Assembly (NCBI GenBank): GCA_003184365.1
Contig: NKYR01000079.1
Span: 62,001-126,000, forward strand
DNA: 64,000 nt
Direction of reading: 5' to 3'
DNA from: Evernia prunastri
Lineage: Eukaryota > Ascomycota > Lecanoromycetes > Lecanorales > Parmeliaceae
Positions 46,395 through 58,529 of this stretch are shown in pieces (position 1 is the first letter of the stretch; each line of letters starts with the position of its first letter). The position numbers and the translations under genes are program-made. A model generated the notes under the pieces. The model was not told the origin of the DNA. It ran no database searches and worked only from the letters and a program-made list of their open reading frames with translations.

Positions 46395-48508
46395 ATGTTT
46401 GAAGGCTTATGGGCCCAACAGCATGCGATGTCTGTGAAAGGGTGGGCACTAGCCATTCTTGTCGTGGTGCTACTTGTTTCCAGTCCAAGAAAATTGCCGT
46501 CAGTAAGTGTGAATTTGATCAAAATCGCACTGGAACATCGTCAATGAGGAGGCTAATTTAATTCATGAAAGTGGAATGTCTCATTCCTGGACAAGCTACC
46601 AACTTACTTGAGACATAAGGCGTTCACCTTAGCCTATCTAAATTATGGTGCAGAAGTGATTGAGTATCAATACCGAAAGGTAACATAGAGAATCCAACTC
46701 CGGTGCACGGAAAGGATAGCTCATGGTCTTAGTCTCAAGGACAGCCGTTCGAGCTCCAGACCCCGGGGAAGCATGTTGTCGTGGTATCATCGCCTGAGCA
46801 TATTAAAGAACTAAGCCGAGCGTCTCCTACCGCGCTCTCAATGCATGGGGCAGCAAAGGAGGTGATACTTCCAACCTTACTCAGCTCCCTCATTGCTGGC
46901 CAGTGTTGATATCCGTAACAGATAATGCAGCCTGCGTATACCATGCTAGGTTTCGATATGAAAGAACAAAGAGGCGTTGATGGTCTTGCATTCTTGCGAG
47001 CTATACGCAAAGACTTCACTGCCCAGCTACCCAATATGTTTACAATGCTAGAGCAGGCAGTCTCAGACGAATTCTCAAGAGAGTTCGCGGAGTGCAAGAC
47101 CGTGGATGGTAAGATTGATTGAAGGAATATTGAATCCAAAGATAAAGGCTAATCTGAAGAAGGCCACAAACAAGTCCGTCTCTTTTCAATGGCGAATAGA
47201 GTGATAGCTAGAGCAAATTGTACAGCGTGTTTTGGGACAGAGCTTTGTAATCATGTCTCTGAACGTAAGCTCGTCAAGCTGACCTGTTACAGCATCGGAC
47301 CCAAAGATCGTCAACGCGGCGATGCAATTTGTCAAGGATACCTATATCTCAGGAGAAATCATACGCGCGTTGCCTAAGGTTATCGCCTTGTGAGCCCCTT
47401 TAATCTCATCTACAAGCGGTCTAAGATTGATCATAGTGACAGACCTATAGCTAGTCTGTTGACTCGACGCTTTCGAGCTTGTAGAGTCCTATTCGACACC
47501 CTTTGCATAACAATAGAGCGACGTCGTAGTCGCGCAAAACACTCTGTAGCCGGAACAGAGAAGCCGGCTCGTTTCCACCCTCCTTTCGATGTACACCATT
47601 GCTAAGAAGGGACAGATGGACGGGCTACAAGCCATGATCAACGCCTGTCCCGAAGAAGTTTCCTGGACCGCCACCCGAATAGCCCACGAAGCCCTAGGCG
47701 TTTTCTTCTTTTCCGTACTTGGACTTACGAATGTAAGTCTCCTTCTTTTCGCTCCCCCACAGATACCAGCGTGCAGACACTTTCGCAGACCACCGCCTTC
47801 GCACTGGCGGACCTCTGCACGTACGCCGAACACGTTCCACCACTCCGTCGGGAGCTCGCAGGGAATTGGGCAGGCTTTGAGAAGAACGCCGAGGGGCTAC
47901 CGCTACTGGACAGCTTTCTCAAGGAGTCTGCGCGCCTGAATGGCACCGAGTGGGGTAAACCTTTTTCCCTCCTTTACTGCATACTTTGTATCCACCAGCC
48001 TGCTTGCTAAGTCCCTTCTAGTCTCGGGCCGCCGTAAAGCGTTGGTGCCTTTCACCTTCTCCGACGGCTTACGCGTGCCGGACGGCTCATGGCTATATTT
48101 ACACATGGGCAGCATCAACCGCGACGCCAAGGTTTTCACCGACCCTCTCCGTTTCGACGGCACTCGGTTCGCTCGCGGCAGCCCGTCACGCTTCACTGAC
48201 GCATCTGCAAACTGGCTGCTGTGGGGCACCGGGCGCGTGGTTTGGTAAGTTGGCTTGCGCAATCTCCTGTTCGCGGCCGTATTTGGCAACTTAGCGCACT
48301 TCGTCACGAGAGCTAACGGGCGAGCGAATGCAGTCCCGGGAGATTCTATTCCAGTTGCATCATCAAGCTGGTACTCGCGTATGTGCTACGCGGCTACGAG
48401 TGCGACTTGCTTGATCGTGGGAAACCACAGAAGTTCATGTGGCGGACTTCGGTTCTACCGCGGACGGACCTCATGATGCTTTTGAAGCCTAGGGAGGAAA
48501 AGGACTAG
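46395..48508 (+). CDS. Cytochrome P450 monooxygenase, membrane-anchored, eleven exons
   Basis: Exons are 46395-46502, 46572-46679, 46733-46861, 46922-47108, 47175-47246, 47293-47389, 47443-47545, 47607-47732, 47777-47954, 48022-48244 and 48334-48508. The product has 501 residues, normal for the family. An N-terminal membrane anchor (WALAILVVVLLVSS) precedes a family-typical start of the soluble domain. The ExxR motif is Glu360-Arg363 (KESAR). The heme ligand is Cys444 in WGTGRVVCPGRF, with the Cys codon split by intron 10. Further support comes from TMLGFDMKEQRGVDGL and SGRRKALVPFTFSDGLRVPDG. It resembles the ent-kaurene oxidase-like group of fungal P450s. The seventh intron (GTAGCC...CTAAG) has a weak donor but restores frame and alignment; the eighth exon could also begin at 47610. 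The substrate is unknown, and no biosynthetic cluster surrounds it. Confidence 0.85.
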
Positions 48509-49784
48509 AATGGCAGTATGCAGAGACTTTATCGAGTTGGTTCAATCGGCAATCTATTTCATGATATTAGAGCAATTTAGTAGCAAAGTACGGACATTTG
48601 AGAAGCAGCCTTCAAGCCCAGTGACTTCGCGGCTCTTCATACTTTTCTGACAGAGTGGGGTTTAACAGTCCCTGTAGAGCCACTTCGAACACAAGAGATT
48701 TATCTGTCTAATATATCGCGCACGCTGGGATCTCCAAGGCATCAGTTATTGCTTGGAAAGCCCTCCATCACGTGGAATTATGGGACTAGAAGAGGGGAAT
48801 AATATTGCATGGGCTTGACAGAGACTATTGTTGAGTACTGCAGTGCGGTAAAGACTCGATTGATTACATAACAATCTATATAGGAGAAACCCTTCATCTC
48901 CTTTCATGTTAAGGAGCCTTGGAACTGTTCCTGCCATTCAAGATTTGCGCCCCGACCACCGCACAATTTAATGTGGTTGTTCCAGCGCCATGACAATCCG
49001 GGCGATTGAGATAGGCTTCTAGCCCTTTTCAGTCAAGTTTGGCAGAATGCGTCTTACGTATCACCGAACAGTCACATACATCACAAAGTCAACAACAAGA
49101 CCGGAAAGGAAAAAGGAAGGAAGGAAGCTCAGTCCTGAACTAGCACACCGCTTTTCGAGAAGACGACCCCCACGAAGTCCACTCCGAAAAAACGAGAAGT
49201 CGAAAATGGGCCATGCAAGACGGAGGACCGCACGAGGAAAGATGCACTGCTACTATTTAACAATAAGCGGAATGTGTAGTCACAAATAAACTCTGGACAA
49301 TGAATCTAGCTGTTCAACGATGACCCCTCTGGAAGCTGGGGATCAACATGGCCTTTATCTTCACCCTCAAGAAAGGATTTAGCTCGAGCCAGAAGGCTGC
49401 AGATGGAAGACGAGCTGTACTTAGGGGTCGAAAGAAGTATACGAAGCACCCACAACGCAGTAAGAGGCGTTCTGAAGCAACGACAATTATATATAAACTG
49501 ATGAATTGAGCAGAAAAAGATAGACAAGGAGAACTTCCTTTGTGGGTGATGTTCAACTGATATACTCACTCATACTCTATCAGTACCTTGTCAAGTCTGC
49601 TCACGAGCCCCTGCCCCTGCCCCCCTGTGCCTTCAACGCACGCTCAAGTCTCAACCCAATCAGCAGCCACATACAGTAGAACTTAGCAAGCTGATCCGTC
49701 CCCCTCATCACCAAGAGAAACGCTTAGCTCTCATCCTGCCAACCCCTTCCCCCGCTGGTCCCAAACCCCACCCATCCCTCACGC
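48509..49784. other. Intergenic region, 1.3 kb, no supported gene
   Basis: It lies between the convergent P450 and small glycine-rich protein genes. Short frames (49047-49289 +, 49306-49569 -) show no family resemblance. Confidence 0.45.
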
Positions 49785-50253
49785 TCAGCCGAACGTCGTC
49801 GGCCGATCCGCAATCGGGATATCCTCCCCTGTCCTCTGCTTGAACTGCCTCCTCACCTCGTCGGAAATCTGCTCGTCCTTCGCTTGCTCGAGCGCCGACT
49901 CGTTGTCCTGGGGTCCTTGGCCGAGCCCGTATTGTTGGACGGCGTCGACACCTGAGGAATCACGTTATGAACGGGGTTTCAAGGCCATCACCGCTGGATT
50001 GAGACAGCTGGATCGAGATTTTTTTTTCTTGCGTAGGAAACAAGATATTTTGAAGTCAGTTGGGTCATGGCTTGGTGTACTTACCCTTGTCGAGGAGGTC
50101 CTCGTTTTTCTCGCTCTCCTTGCCGCCTCCTGCCGCTGAGTTGAGCTTCGAACTTATTCCACCTAGGAACCCTCCTCCTCCTCCACCTCCTCCTTCACTC
50201 TGGGCGTTTGGTTGCGTGCTTGGCTTGTTTTCGCCCTCGTTGTCGCCGCGCAT
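49785..50253 (-). CDS. Small hydrophilic glycine-rich fungal protein
   Basis: Exons are 50253-50085 and 49951-49785, with a 133-nt GTAAGT...CCTCAG intron in frame, giving 111 residues. A poly-Gly run leads into FLGGISSKLNSAAGGGKESE, then KNEDLLDKGVDAVQQYGLGQ, GPQDNESALEQAKDEQISDE and a charged C-terminus. This pattern of GFLG-x-I-x-SK-x-N-x-AAGGG, E-x-NED-x-LDK and QAKDEQI is shared by a common small-protein family of filamentous ascomycetes with no established function. No signal peptide or membrane segment is visible. I chose the ATG at 50253 because the upstream extension (to 50379, 42 extra residues) is compositionally different and C/T-rich like a leader. The longer form cannot be excluded. 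Confidence 0.72.
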
Positions 50254-50528
50254 GGCGGGGTTGGATGCTGCCAAGAAGGAACTGGTAGACGCGGAAGCGA
50301 TGAAGGAGGTGCGAGGGTCAGCTTGCTGCTGTGAGACTGCTATATATCGATCGTGCTGTTCTGTCAGTGCATTAAGCATCCAATTCTCTGCCGTTCTCTT
50401 GCCCCGCTACTATAGTTTCTCTTTCTTCAGTACCTGGAAACGTCTTAGGTTGTTGGCAGAGCTGGTAAACTTGAAGACTAAGAGATTGATATGGTTCATC
50501 AGACTTGTGCTGGTTGTGACCGGCGAAT

Positions 50529-52497
50529 ATGAGTATAGGAATTGAAATATTGCATGGACGCCAAGCCACTAGTATCGTGTACTCTAAGGTAGATAGGGCT
50601 GATTGCCGCGAATGCATCACCAAGTTTTACGAGCAGGTGAGAGGTTTAGGCAGAAGTCTGCAATGTGGAGGTTCAGGCAATCTTCTTAGAGACACAGCGG
50701 TCAAAATACGATGGCAGATCTCGGAAAAGGAAGATCTCGCCAAATTCAGCGCACTGCTTCTCCATCAATATGCTGCTGACCACGACTAGCGTGTTCGTAT
50801 CCCTGACTCATATACTTATCTGTGCTTCTACGCTAACAACGCCAGTACCCTCACCAAGTTGAACGGCGATGATTTGAAAGCCAGTGTCAGTCAGTCTGAA
50901 CTATCCCGTAAAGAGTCGACAGCGACGCAAGCCTGTGAATTAGCTGAGATCAAAAGACGTATGGAGGAAAATAACGCTCTGGTCAAGGCAGCGGCGTCCG
51001 AAAATAAAGAGTCGAGCTTGAGCTTGAGGTTTCACATGTAAGTGGGTCTAGGCTTACCGTCTTCATGTATTACTGACCCCTTCAGAAACTGCTTGAACTA
51101 TCTTGGAGCCGACATTCTTTCATTGATGCAAAAACTATGGTAATTTCTAAGCACACACCTGACTATGATCCAGTACTAGCTGGTAAGTCTAACGCTACAC
51201 AGAAAAGTCAATTTCTTGACCTACAAAGCCGTGATATCCCTGCAAACTAGTATTCCAGCTCAACTCGAGCGTTCTTGGACACAAGAGCCGGCAATTCTCG
51301 AAGATGCACTGGGGCGGGTGACGCCTGTCCACCTAGAGTTTCTCGATTCATGGGAATTAAGTCAAGAAACGCCAGCGGGTCTCTACATTTATCACGAAGT
51401 CTAATACAACCAAGGCTTTCGAAGCAGTACTTGAAGTCCGCTTTCGACAAGCACCAGGTCATCGGAAGATAAAACAAAAAGAGTATGCATTCCGGGCCAA
51501 AGAATTAGGCAGGGACCTCGAGCAGTCCATTGCTTTTAATCGATGCTTCCTGCCCGGTCAGCATATTGACATGAGTATGATATTCAACGGCGGATTCGAT
51601 AGTCCCAGGTCTTGTCCTGGATGTCAACTAGCTACCTCAAATACGGAGGAAGAAATCCACTCACAGGTGCAATGGTAAATTTGATGATCCCGCTCGATAA
51701 CTATAACTCAGAGCGCTTACTTTCGTAGTGCTTGGTGCAAGATGTGGTACCAAAGAGTCACGGCGACGAAGCTACCTGTGCTGAAATCTAGGAGTACAAA
51801 GAAGTCCGAGGTCGTTGCGCAAGATTCACAGCTTTCAACGCCACGCTCGCAAAATCGAAAGCGGGTTGACGGCGAGGAGCTGGATGAAAACCCGACACAA
51901 TTTCGCCGAGTACGTCTGCGGTGTTGGGGCCAAAGTCGCAAGACAGAGTGTAGCCCGGCAGATCATGCGATACACCACAACTCAAGGAGTAATCCAAAGC
52001 CTATGATCGCTACGCCAGCTCCAAATAAGGCGGCGCCTCTCGGACCGCGAACATCACACACTGATGCGTTCGGGCAAAGTTTTGAGTTGTTAATGAATCG
52101 ACTGCAAAAGCTTTTCCCTGGTGGGTCAACCGAGGAGGGGAGAACCGGCATGGCAGCTCAGATCGCACCGGGAGCTTCCGCACTAGGCGATGGAGATTCT
52201 TTAGTACAAGGTGAAGAGGATCAAAGCTCAGAAGGCAAAGCCTTGCCTCCAGACTGGAAAGTTCGAGTATCTCAGAATGGAAAAGGTGCTATCACGTCTT
52301 CTGCGGTGTTCACGGACCCTTATTTCTCCAACCATCCTCGTTTCGCCTCAAACGGTGCATCGTCGAACGACAGATCCTATGGCTCCGCAACAGCGGGTTT
52401 GCAATTCCGCCATAACCTCACGGTCAGCCACCCGCAATCCGACGCTTCGACGCTACAGCATATCTTAAGGTCCCGCCAAAGCCTTCTCAAACAGTGA
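50529..52497 (+). pseudogene. Decayed gene related to STAND N-terminal / ubiquitin-like domain fungal proteins
   Basis: Consecutive blocks match one family in order but not in one frame. DCRECITKFYEQVRGLG leads to IRWQISEKEDLAKF (about 50600-50745), and SINMLLTTTS follows (about 50757-50790). A charged helical block spans 50846-51039. VNFLTYKAVISLQTSIPAQL leads to SWTQEPAILEDALGRVTPVH (51207-51355). AFEAVLEVRF and FLPGQHIDMSMIF follow (51415-51590). Last is a Cys pair CPGC ... CAWCKMW joined by a clean intron (51677-51727). Positions 51742-52497 add a disordered tail. Three points break the frame: near 50745; near 51137, where the only donor would create a stop; and between 51356 and 51415, where no GT-AG join keeps frame. 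Intact relatives sit at the N-terminus of fungal STAND/NACHT-like genes or as stand-alone proteins. The N-terminal exons upstream of 50529 are not identified. Confidence 0.55.
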
Positions 52498-54795
52498 CCT
52501 GATGGGTTCAGTGTATAGGCTAGGTCTCTTGAACCATGTCAAGTGAAGAGACATACGTCAGGTGCCCGGTGACGACTGAAACGTCCATGATGATGCACGC
52601 CTCGTGTCAGAGGACTCTACAGCAGCATATCCGGGACTCCCGGCGTCGAGGTTATAGCGCTAGCGGTACCAGTCGGTTATTTGATCTTTGTTGAACGGCA
52701 TATTCTTTTTTAATTGCGCCAACACACTAGAGGGACCTGGCGCCAAATTTTCATCATCAGGCAGATGAGTATTTTTGCTGCGCATCCAGCGCTACCAGGT
52801 TTATTGGTAAACCGGAAAACATTTGTTACCCCAAGGTGTCATTGTCGTTCGTTTTTACCTTCGAGGGTCACAGTCGCTTGTCAGTCCCGTCTGTATATCT
52901 ATTCAAATCGAGTGCACAGATTAGCGAGTTACGCACTAGGCATCGTGATATATGGTCATGAGTAGAAGAGAGGGTTTACGCAGGAGTTTGGATCCGAGGG
53001 TCTTGACAGCTGCAAATTTGCGTGAGAGTGTACTGCAGATGGGGATCGTACTTGGAGAGTTGTGAACGATACTGGGTAGAGTAGGCTAGGAGCTTGAGCG
53101 GCGGGGAGGGACGGAGGGCGGGGGTAAAGGGGGTTGTGTGGTTCCAGGGCATGGTGGAGGTCAAATCGAGTATGAAGATTTGAAGTGTACCGATTACTCT
53201 AACTTCATTAATGTTACACAGCGCTCATTCTCATCATCAATTACCAAAAGCAACTCCTTCCGGCTCCCCGAGCCAAGATAGAAACTCCCCACCAATCACT
53301 GAAATCAACCCCACCGCCAACCGCTTTTCAAATCAGGAGATACCCCAGCCACTACGAACACTCCCGGCACACACTCCACGGCCTCGAATTGAAACACGGA
53401 TGCTCATGCGGATCACACTTCCCATCCTCACAGCTCGCCCTGTAGACTCGCGCAGCCATGTTGCTGGATCCATTTAAGCACGTTATGCTTGGGAGTTTCT
53501 GCCGCACCATCGATGACCAACATGGAGGTCTAACACCCTTCACCACCCACTATGCTGCGTCGAAGCTCTTCCGCTAAAGTAGGTCCTAAGATCAGGGTCT
53601 GACACCTGTCAAAGAGATCAATTCAACCCTTTCAATACTGACAGGATTATATTAATCCAGGCACAAGGGATGAAAAGAGCTAAGATGACTTGACTTGACA
53701 GAGCGATGAGATTGAAATCGATAAGGCGGGGTCAAGGGATCTAGAAGCCAATGCATCGTCTAGGGCAAGTATGGCTTGTAGAAGGGATCCGTATACCTCG
53801 TCTTTCGTCTTTCGTCTTTCTTGATGTTTATGATGGTAGCCTGTGCCTTAACAGTGCATTGGATCTTCAGTAGAAGATGGCAGTTGTTACTGAACTTGTT
53901 GGTAAGTACTTGGTACTGCAGTTACTGCTGTGAGACTGAATCACTAGATTTGGTATTCCTAATGATGTCTAAGGAAGAAGGATTCTATGTACAGGAAAGG
54001 CCTTCATATATCAATGTACTAGGCCGAAAGAGTGTTAGTGGAAGCGAGTGTTGAGTCGTTCCAAAATTGTCAAATGGGAAAGCTCAGATGCCGATGAAAT
54101 GTGATACGTTAGTCCAACGGTAGGTTATCTTGGGAGCGAATACCTTACTAACGGGCAGTTACCACATCCAATAATACACCGCATATGATTGATTCACTAC
54201 AGTATACCGTGCCGCTGATGGTAGGTTGCCCAGTTGCCATAAGAAGAGAGTAAGAAACTCACAAAGACGATAGTTTTAAGGCGTAAGTTATCTGGAACAT
54301 TCTTAGTGTACGTTCCAACATTGATCGTTCTATTACCTTAATGTTCTTTAATATATATCGAACCTTAAGCATTAAAGTTCAAGTTGTAAAACTCTTCTAA
54401 TACATGGGTGCAACAGCTACCTACTAATTGGAGGCACAAACTATAAAGTGTTCAATGTCCCACAATACGAGCGCTGGGCAGAGCAACAGTTGCTCTGCCC
54501 AGTGGTCGTATTGTAGGAAACTAAATCTGCATGGTCAAACCAAACATGCGCAACGATAGGAGAAGTATACGCGAAAAATAATGCCTTGCAAGCCTTTTCA
54601 TCACAAGATACGGATTCGCCTCGTGTTGCCAGTTTTACCTTCTAGTCGAATAGATCGAGCGATGGGTCTATATCATCTCCATGTCTCTCCTGCAATGATG
54701 CTTCCATCACTTATTCCTCCCCTGCGCTCTTGACTACGACTGCGACTGAGCGAAACAACACTTTACTCCTTGTCGTCATGTATACAGATATCGCC
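52498..54795. other. Intergenic region, 2.3 kb, with a long palindrome
   Basis: No gene is supported; it is AT-rich from about 53900. It contains a CGTCTTT triplet repeat at 53801-53820 and the near-perfect 53-bp palindrome at 54462-54514. Frames such as 51966-52497 in other registers and 53211-53477 are not convincing. Confidence 0.45.
54462..54514. repeat. 53-bp near-perfect palindrome
   Basis: The left arm ACAATACGAGCGCTGGGCAG continues AGCAAC. The right arm is its reverse complement with two mismatches in 26 bp, around a single-base centre. This could be two transposon ends joined or a foldback remnant. Confidence 0.85.
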
Positions 54796-55796
54796 ATGGC
54801 TCGATCCTTGCAAATGCTAATCTTGTCACTCTCGATATCTTCAGTCACCCCGTCTATGATCGGCTCTCCCCAGAGTAGGAGCTTTGACCTCCCTGGCAAT
54901 CTGAGTATCATCACTCACGTCCCCTCGGCGGTTGTCGGCCCTTCCCGGAGTATCATCCCCATCCCGACACCCACCTGCTCTCTACAAACCGTCCCCACCA
55001 ACAGCGCCGCCCAGAATTTCCCAGCCTGGTGCACTTGCGACGGTCTTCCTGGCTCGTTCCCCACGACCACTCCGAACCAATACAGCAACGCAACGTCGGG
55101 CAGTCAACTCTGCGCCTATTCCACCACCCCGTCCACCACGATCGCCCCAACCCCCTTCACCTGCAACCTCGAGTCCGCAACGGCCGGCTTCACCGTGCCC
55201 AACGCCTGGTGCGGCTGCACCGCCGGCGCGAGCACAAGCACCTACTCGACCAAATTCCACCAAACCGGCGCCGCCGCCTGCTCCTTCATGCAGGACGAGC
55301 TCCCCGCCGGCACCATCGCGCCCTCGCCCGCCACCTGCGTCCAGGCCACCGCACCGCCCGGGGGGCCCTTTTACAACGAGCTCGCCTGGTGCGCCTGCCA
55401 CGACAACGCCCCTCACCCCTTGCTGATCGGAACCCCGTACCTGCCGGCGACCGGGAACCCCCCGGCGCCGTACGCGGGGGGCTGCACCTACACGACGCCG
55501 CCCTCGTCGACGCTCACCCCGCTGCCCATCGCTTCGACGTCCTGCCACCAGTCCGCCGTGACGGGCTCCGGGACCACGACCACCTTCTGCGGGTGCGGCG
55601 GCGCGGGCACCACGGTCCTATACCCGACCGGGACCCAGGGTTGCGTCTTCTCGTCCGTCCCGACCAGCACCGTGACCGTGCCTAGCCTTGCGGGTCAATC
55701 CTGCTCGAACGGTTGCGCTTATAAGCCGGATGGCCAGACCTGCTACTTCTGCGATAAAGACGCAGAGACGGTTGTAAGTCGCAACACCATCCCCCT

Positions 55797-55829
<33 letters not shown>

Positions 55830-56016
55830 GCGAAAACTGAAGTAAGCAACCACGCTGACGCTGTACTTTTTCTAATAATATTAGCTTACATGCCAAGGCG
55901 TGTTTGGGAGTGATCCTGTGTACACTACCTGGAAAACCTGCGGTGCCGGTACTACGTGCTCGAAGGGCACTCAGCCGGGAGATACTAACCTGGACGACAT
56001 TTGTGCACCCTATTGA
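54796..56016 (+). CDS. Secreted protein built of four tandem cysteine modules
   Basis: Exons are 54796-55773 and 55885-56016, with a 111-nt GTAAGT...ATTAG intron, giving 369 residues. An N-terminal signal peptide is visible (MARSLQMLILSLSISSV). The body repeats a module of form P-x-(S/T)-x-C ... (W/F)-C-x-C ... C-x-(Y/F). The W-C-x-C motif lies at residues 78-81, 138-141 and 198-201, exactly 60 residues apart. A fourth, variant copy (FCGC, 264-267) follows. Ser/Thr/Pro-rich linkers between modules would suit O-glycosylation. The C-terminal part has further cysteines and ends in TTCSKGTQPGDTNLDDICAPY-like sequence. I do not recognise a named family; a cell-wall or extracellular role is inferred. 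ATG choice: 54796 has a GCC-ATGG context and starts the signal peptide directly; 54778 is an in-frame alternative. The intron contains a poly-C run. Confidence 0.78.
55798..55828. repeat. Poly-C tract inside an intron
   Basis: A run of about 28 C lies within the intron of the four-module secreted protein gene. Confidence 0.9.
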
Positions 56017-58529
56017 ATCGATAACCCTGTCGCATATGTCTATATCGCTACTGCAAAGCAACGTTAAAGCGGAGATGTTTTGGGGTGCTACCCATTTGAG
56101 GGTCCAGAGGGAAAAGCGAGGGTACGGGTTCTGAAGAGTTATTCTTTCTCCGCGCAACGTGTATTCGTAGCATATATCGATTTCCACCTCAAAGTTTCGG
56201 TCCACGCACCATTACTGTGACACCCCTTCACCATGCTTCATCGCCATCCCCGCAAAAAGATCCCCTTCATTCTCGAACATGCGGCCTTCCATCCCCCTTC
56301 TCGAAAATGCGACCTTCCATCCCCCACTCTCAACCAACCCGGCCTTCCCATCCCCATCATCTCGCAATTGCCCTAAGAAAGAGCGCGAACGCTGGATGTA
56401 GGGTTTTCCGGCGACCAACCCCCCTCCCTTCAGCAGCACCGGAGGTTCACCGATCATAGAAGCTTCCACACCTTTAGATTTCTCAGTCCGCAGTATATCC
56501 TCCCTGGACTGCTGTTTCTTTCGTTCCAATTCACCGTGTCGATTGGAAGCGGGACTTTGAATCCCTAACCTCCTCTCTCTCCTTCTTTCTCTACTTTCTC
56601 AGCATTAGCCTCAGCCTCAGCCCTCACCCTCAGCAACGGAGGGCCTCAAAATTCTTACGACTCACCTTACGTGGTCCAATCCTTCCTTTCCGTGTCAAAC
56701 CCTTTCCGGGCCTCCATTCCGACTCGCTCTCCTCTACATTGCTGGGATCCACCACTTTCCCTCCCCCTCTGATAACTTCCATCGCTTTTTCGAATATCTT
56801 CGAGGAGGAAGAAGAAAATCACCCCCCACACTCTCGCGACGGATTTCCATGTAATTGAATCATTCTGATCCCGGCGCATGCATCATGCTCTAGCTCCCTT
56901 CTCCGTCTCTCCTAGAGCAAGCAATGCAACCTTTATACACCCCTTGCCTTTCTTTCTCCACCAACCCCTCAACGTGAGATAGGTCTACCCGCTCCAGTGC
57001 TCATGGAACCACATCAAGCAAAAAGGACCGCGCTCTCGCTCCGTCTTTGCTGGTTCTGGCGTCCTTTTTTTCTTTTCTCTCTAACTTACCTCTTTCCTCC
57101 CCTTTTGGAACGATAACACCCGGACGCGAGCTATTTAACCGTGTTTTTTTCTTTCTTCTTATGTCTTGGAGTTTTTGTTCCGAGGACTTCTCTTTGACGA
57201 GGCAGATGAGCGGGCGAGGGCCGGATTGAGAGAGGATCTGAGACCACGATCGTATATGTGGTTTCCTGGTCCCCGTCTCTCGTCGGGGACCTTGCTCAGT
57301 ATTTTTCGGGAACAGCACGCCCCATCGGCACACCGTGGGGATATCAAAAACGAACGATTCCACCATCGTTCGTATCACCGTCCAGCAGAGCTTCAGAGCG
57401 GGACACACAAGCTGATGTAGGTCGGGGATGCTACAGCGACGGTTTTCTAGCGGAGGCTGAATAACCTAGGTCTTTCGCTGCCCGGGGGCGGGGGTGGGAT
57501 TGGGGGGGTTCAACAGCTCGGTGCTGTGGTCTCGCGACGTATAAGGGTAACCATCTGTGGTGCGCTTGCTGCAGGATTGAAACTGCTGTTTTCTGTTGAG
57601 GGGCGATTGGTCGCGTTCGGTGGTGGTTCCGCATAGAGAAGCAGGCTTGCGGTGTCGTATAGCGGTGGTAAATGTCGTGCGGAGGGAAGTGGCTCGTGTT
57701 AGGGACGCGGTGATTGAGAGATAGAGTCGTTTCTTAGTTGAAGCTTGCTCTCTCTCCCCCCCCCCCCCCTCTCTCTCTCTAAACTCCCCACCAGCGATAA
57801 AACTCCCCATTAGTTTCCATTCCATCCCTAGCATCCTTCCCCGCCCGCCCGTTTCGCACGTGTATATAGCCTCGGTTTTCACTCCAGGCCTAGCTCAACA
57901 AGTAACTTATGGAGAATCCTCTCGGCATTGGGGTTTTTTTGTTAGCAACGGAGAAGGAATCTAGGCAGTCTATTGGGCTGGCTATTATGGCCCCGGTGTT
58001 TGGGATCTAATGATGATGATGTCTACGATTTTAGCGGGTTGGTGTGACTCGAAATGATGGTTGGTGAGGGCTAATTGACATCTATTATCTAGCGTCTATC
58101 GTCTATCATTTATTGATTTTTTGCTGATTGTACTGATCTGACTGATTCTACCGATTCTGTAGATGTACAAATCGTAAAGGTTTTTGAGAGAGTAGAGTGT
58201 TGCGTGGCGAGCTTGTGCTGTGGATGGTGACTACAAGTGGTGCTATACGGATGGAAAGAAGAAGCGTGCGATGGGGGCGTTTGAGGCGGGGGAATGGCGT
58301 TGGGACGTTACGTCGTCAGTGACGGCGGTCGCGTTGCGTAATCTGGTGGGGCTGGAAACTGGTGGAGTGGAGTGGAGTGGAGTGGAAGTTGCATCGTTGC
58401 CCTCATAATAATATCCGTCACGGAGGCAATCACTTGTACCACTCGATATCTCCTATGTTATCCTACCGTACTCGCTTAGCCACGCCTCACCCGTCTCGCT
58501 CAGCTATACCACGCGTCTCGCAGCTGAAG
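56017..58529. other. Intergenic region, 2.5 kb, between convergent genes
   Basis: No gene is firmly supported. On the minus strand, frames at 56667-56879 and 56212 to about 56590 both read moderately like protein. The first ends at a good GTAAGG donor, so a small two-exon gene is possible, but I could not find an acceptor or a family. A poly-C/CT tract lies at 57754-57781 and a GAGTG repeat at 58366-58387. Confidence 0.4.

Noticed and set aside
47546..47610. Frameshift making the P450 a pseudogene
   Set aside because: A phase-0 intron of 61 nt removes the shift and restores the expected family alignment, so an intact gene is the simpler reading.
56212..56879. Small two-exon gene on the minus strand
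   Set aside because: The frames and a GTAAGG donor are suggestive, but no acceptor or family was found; left as a note only.
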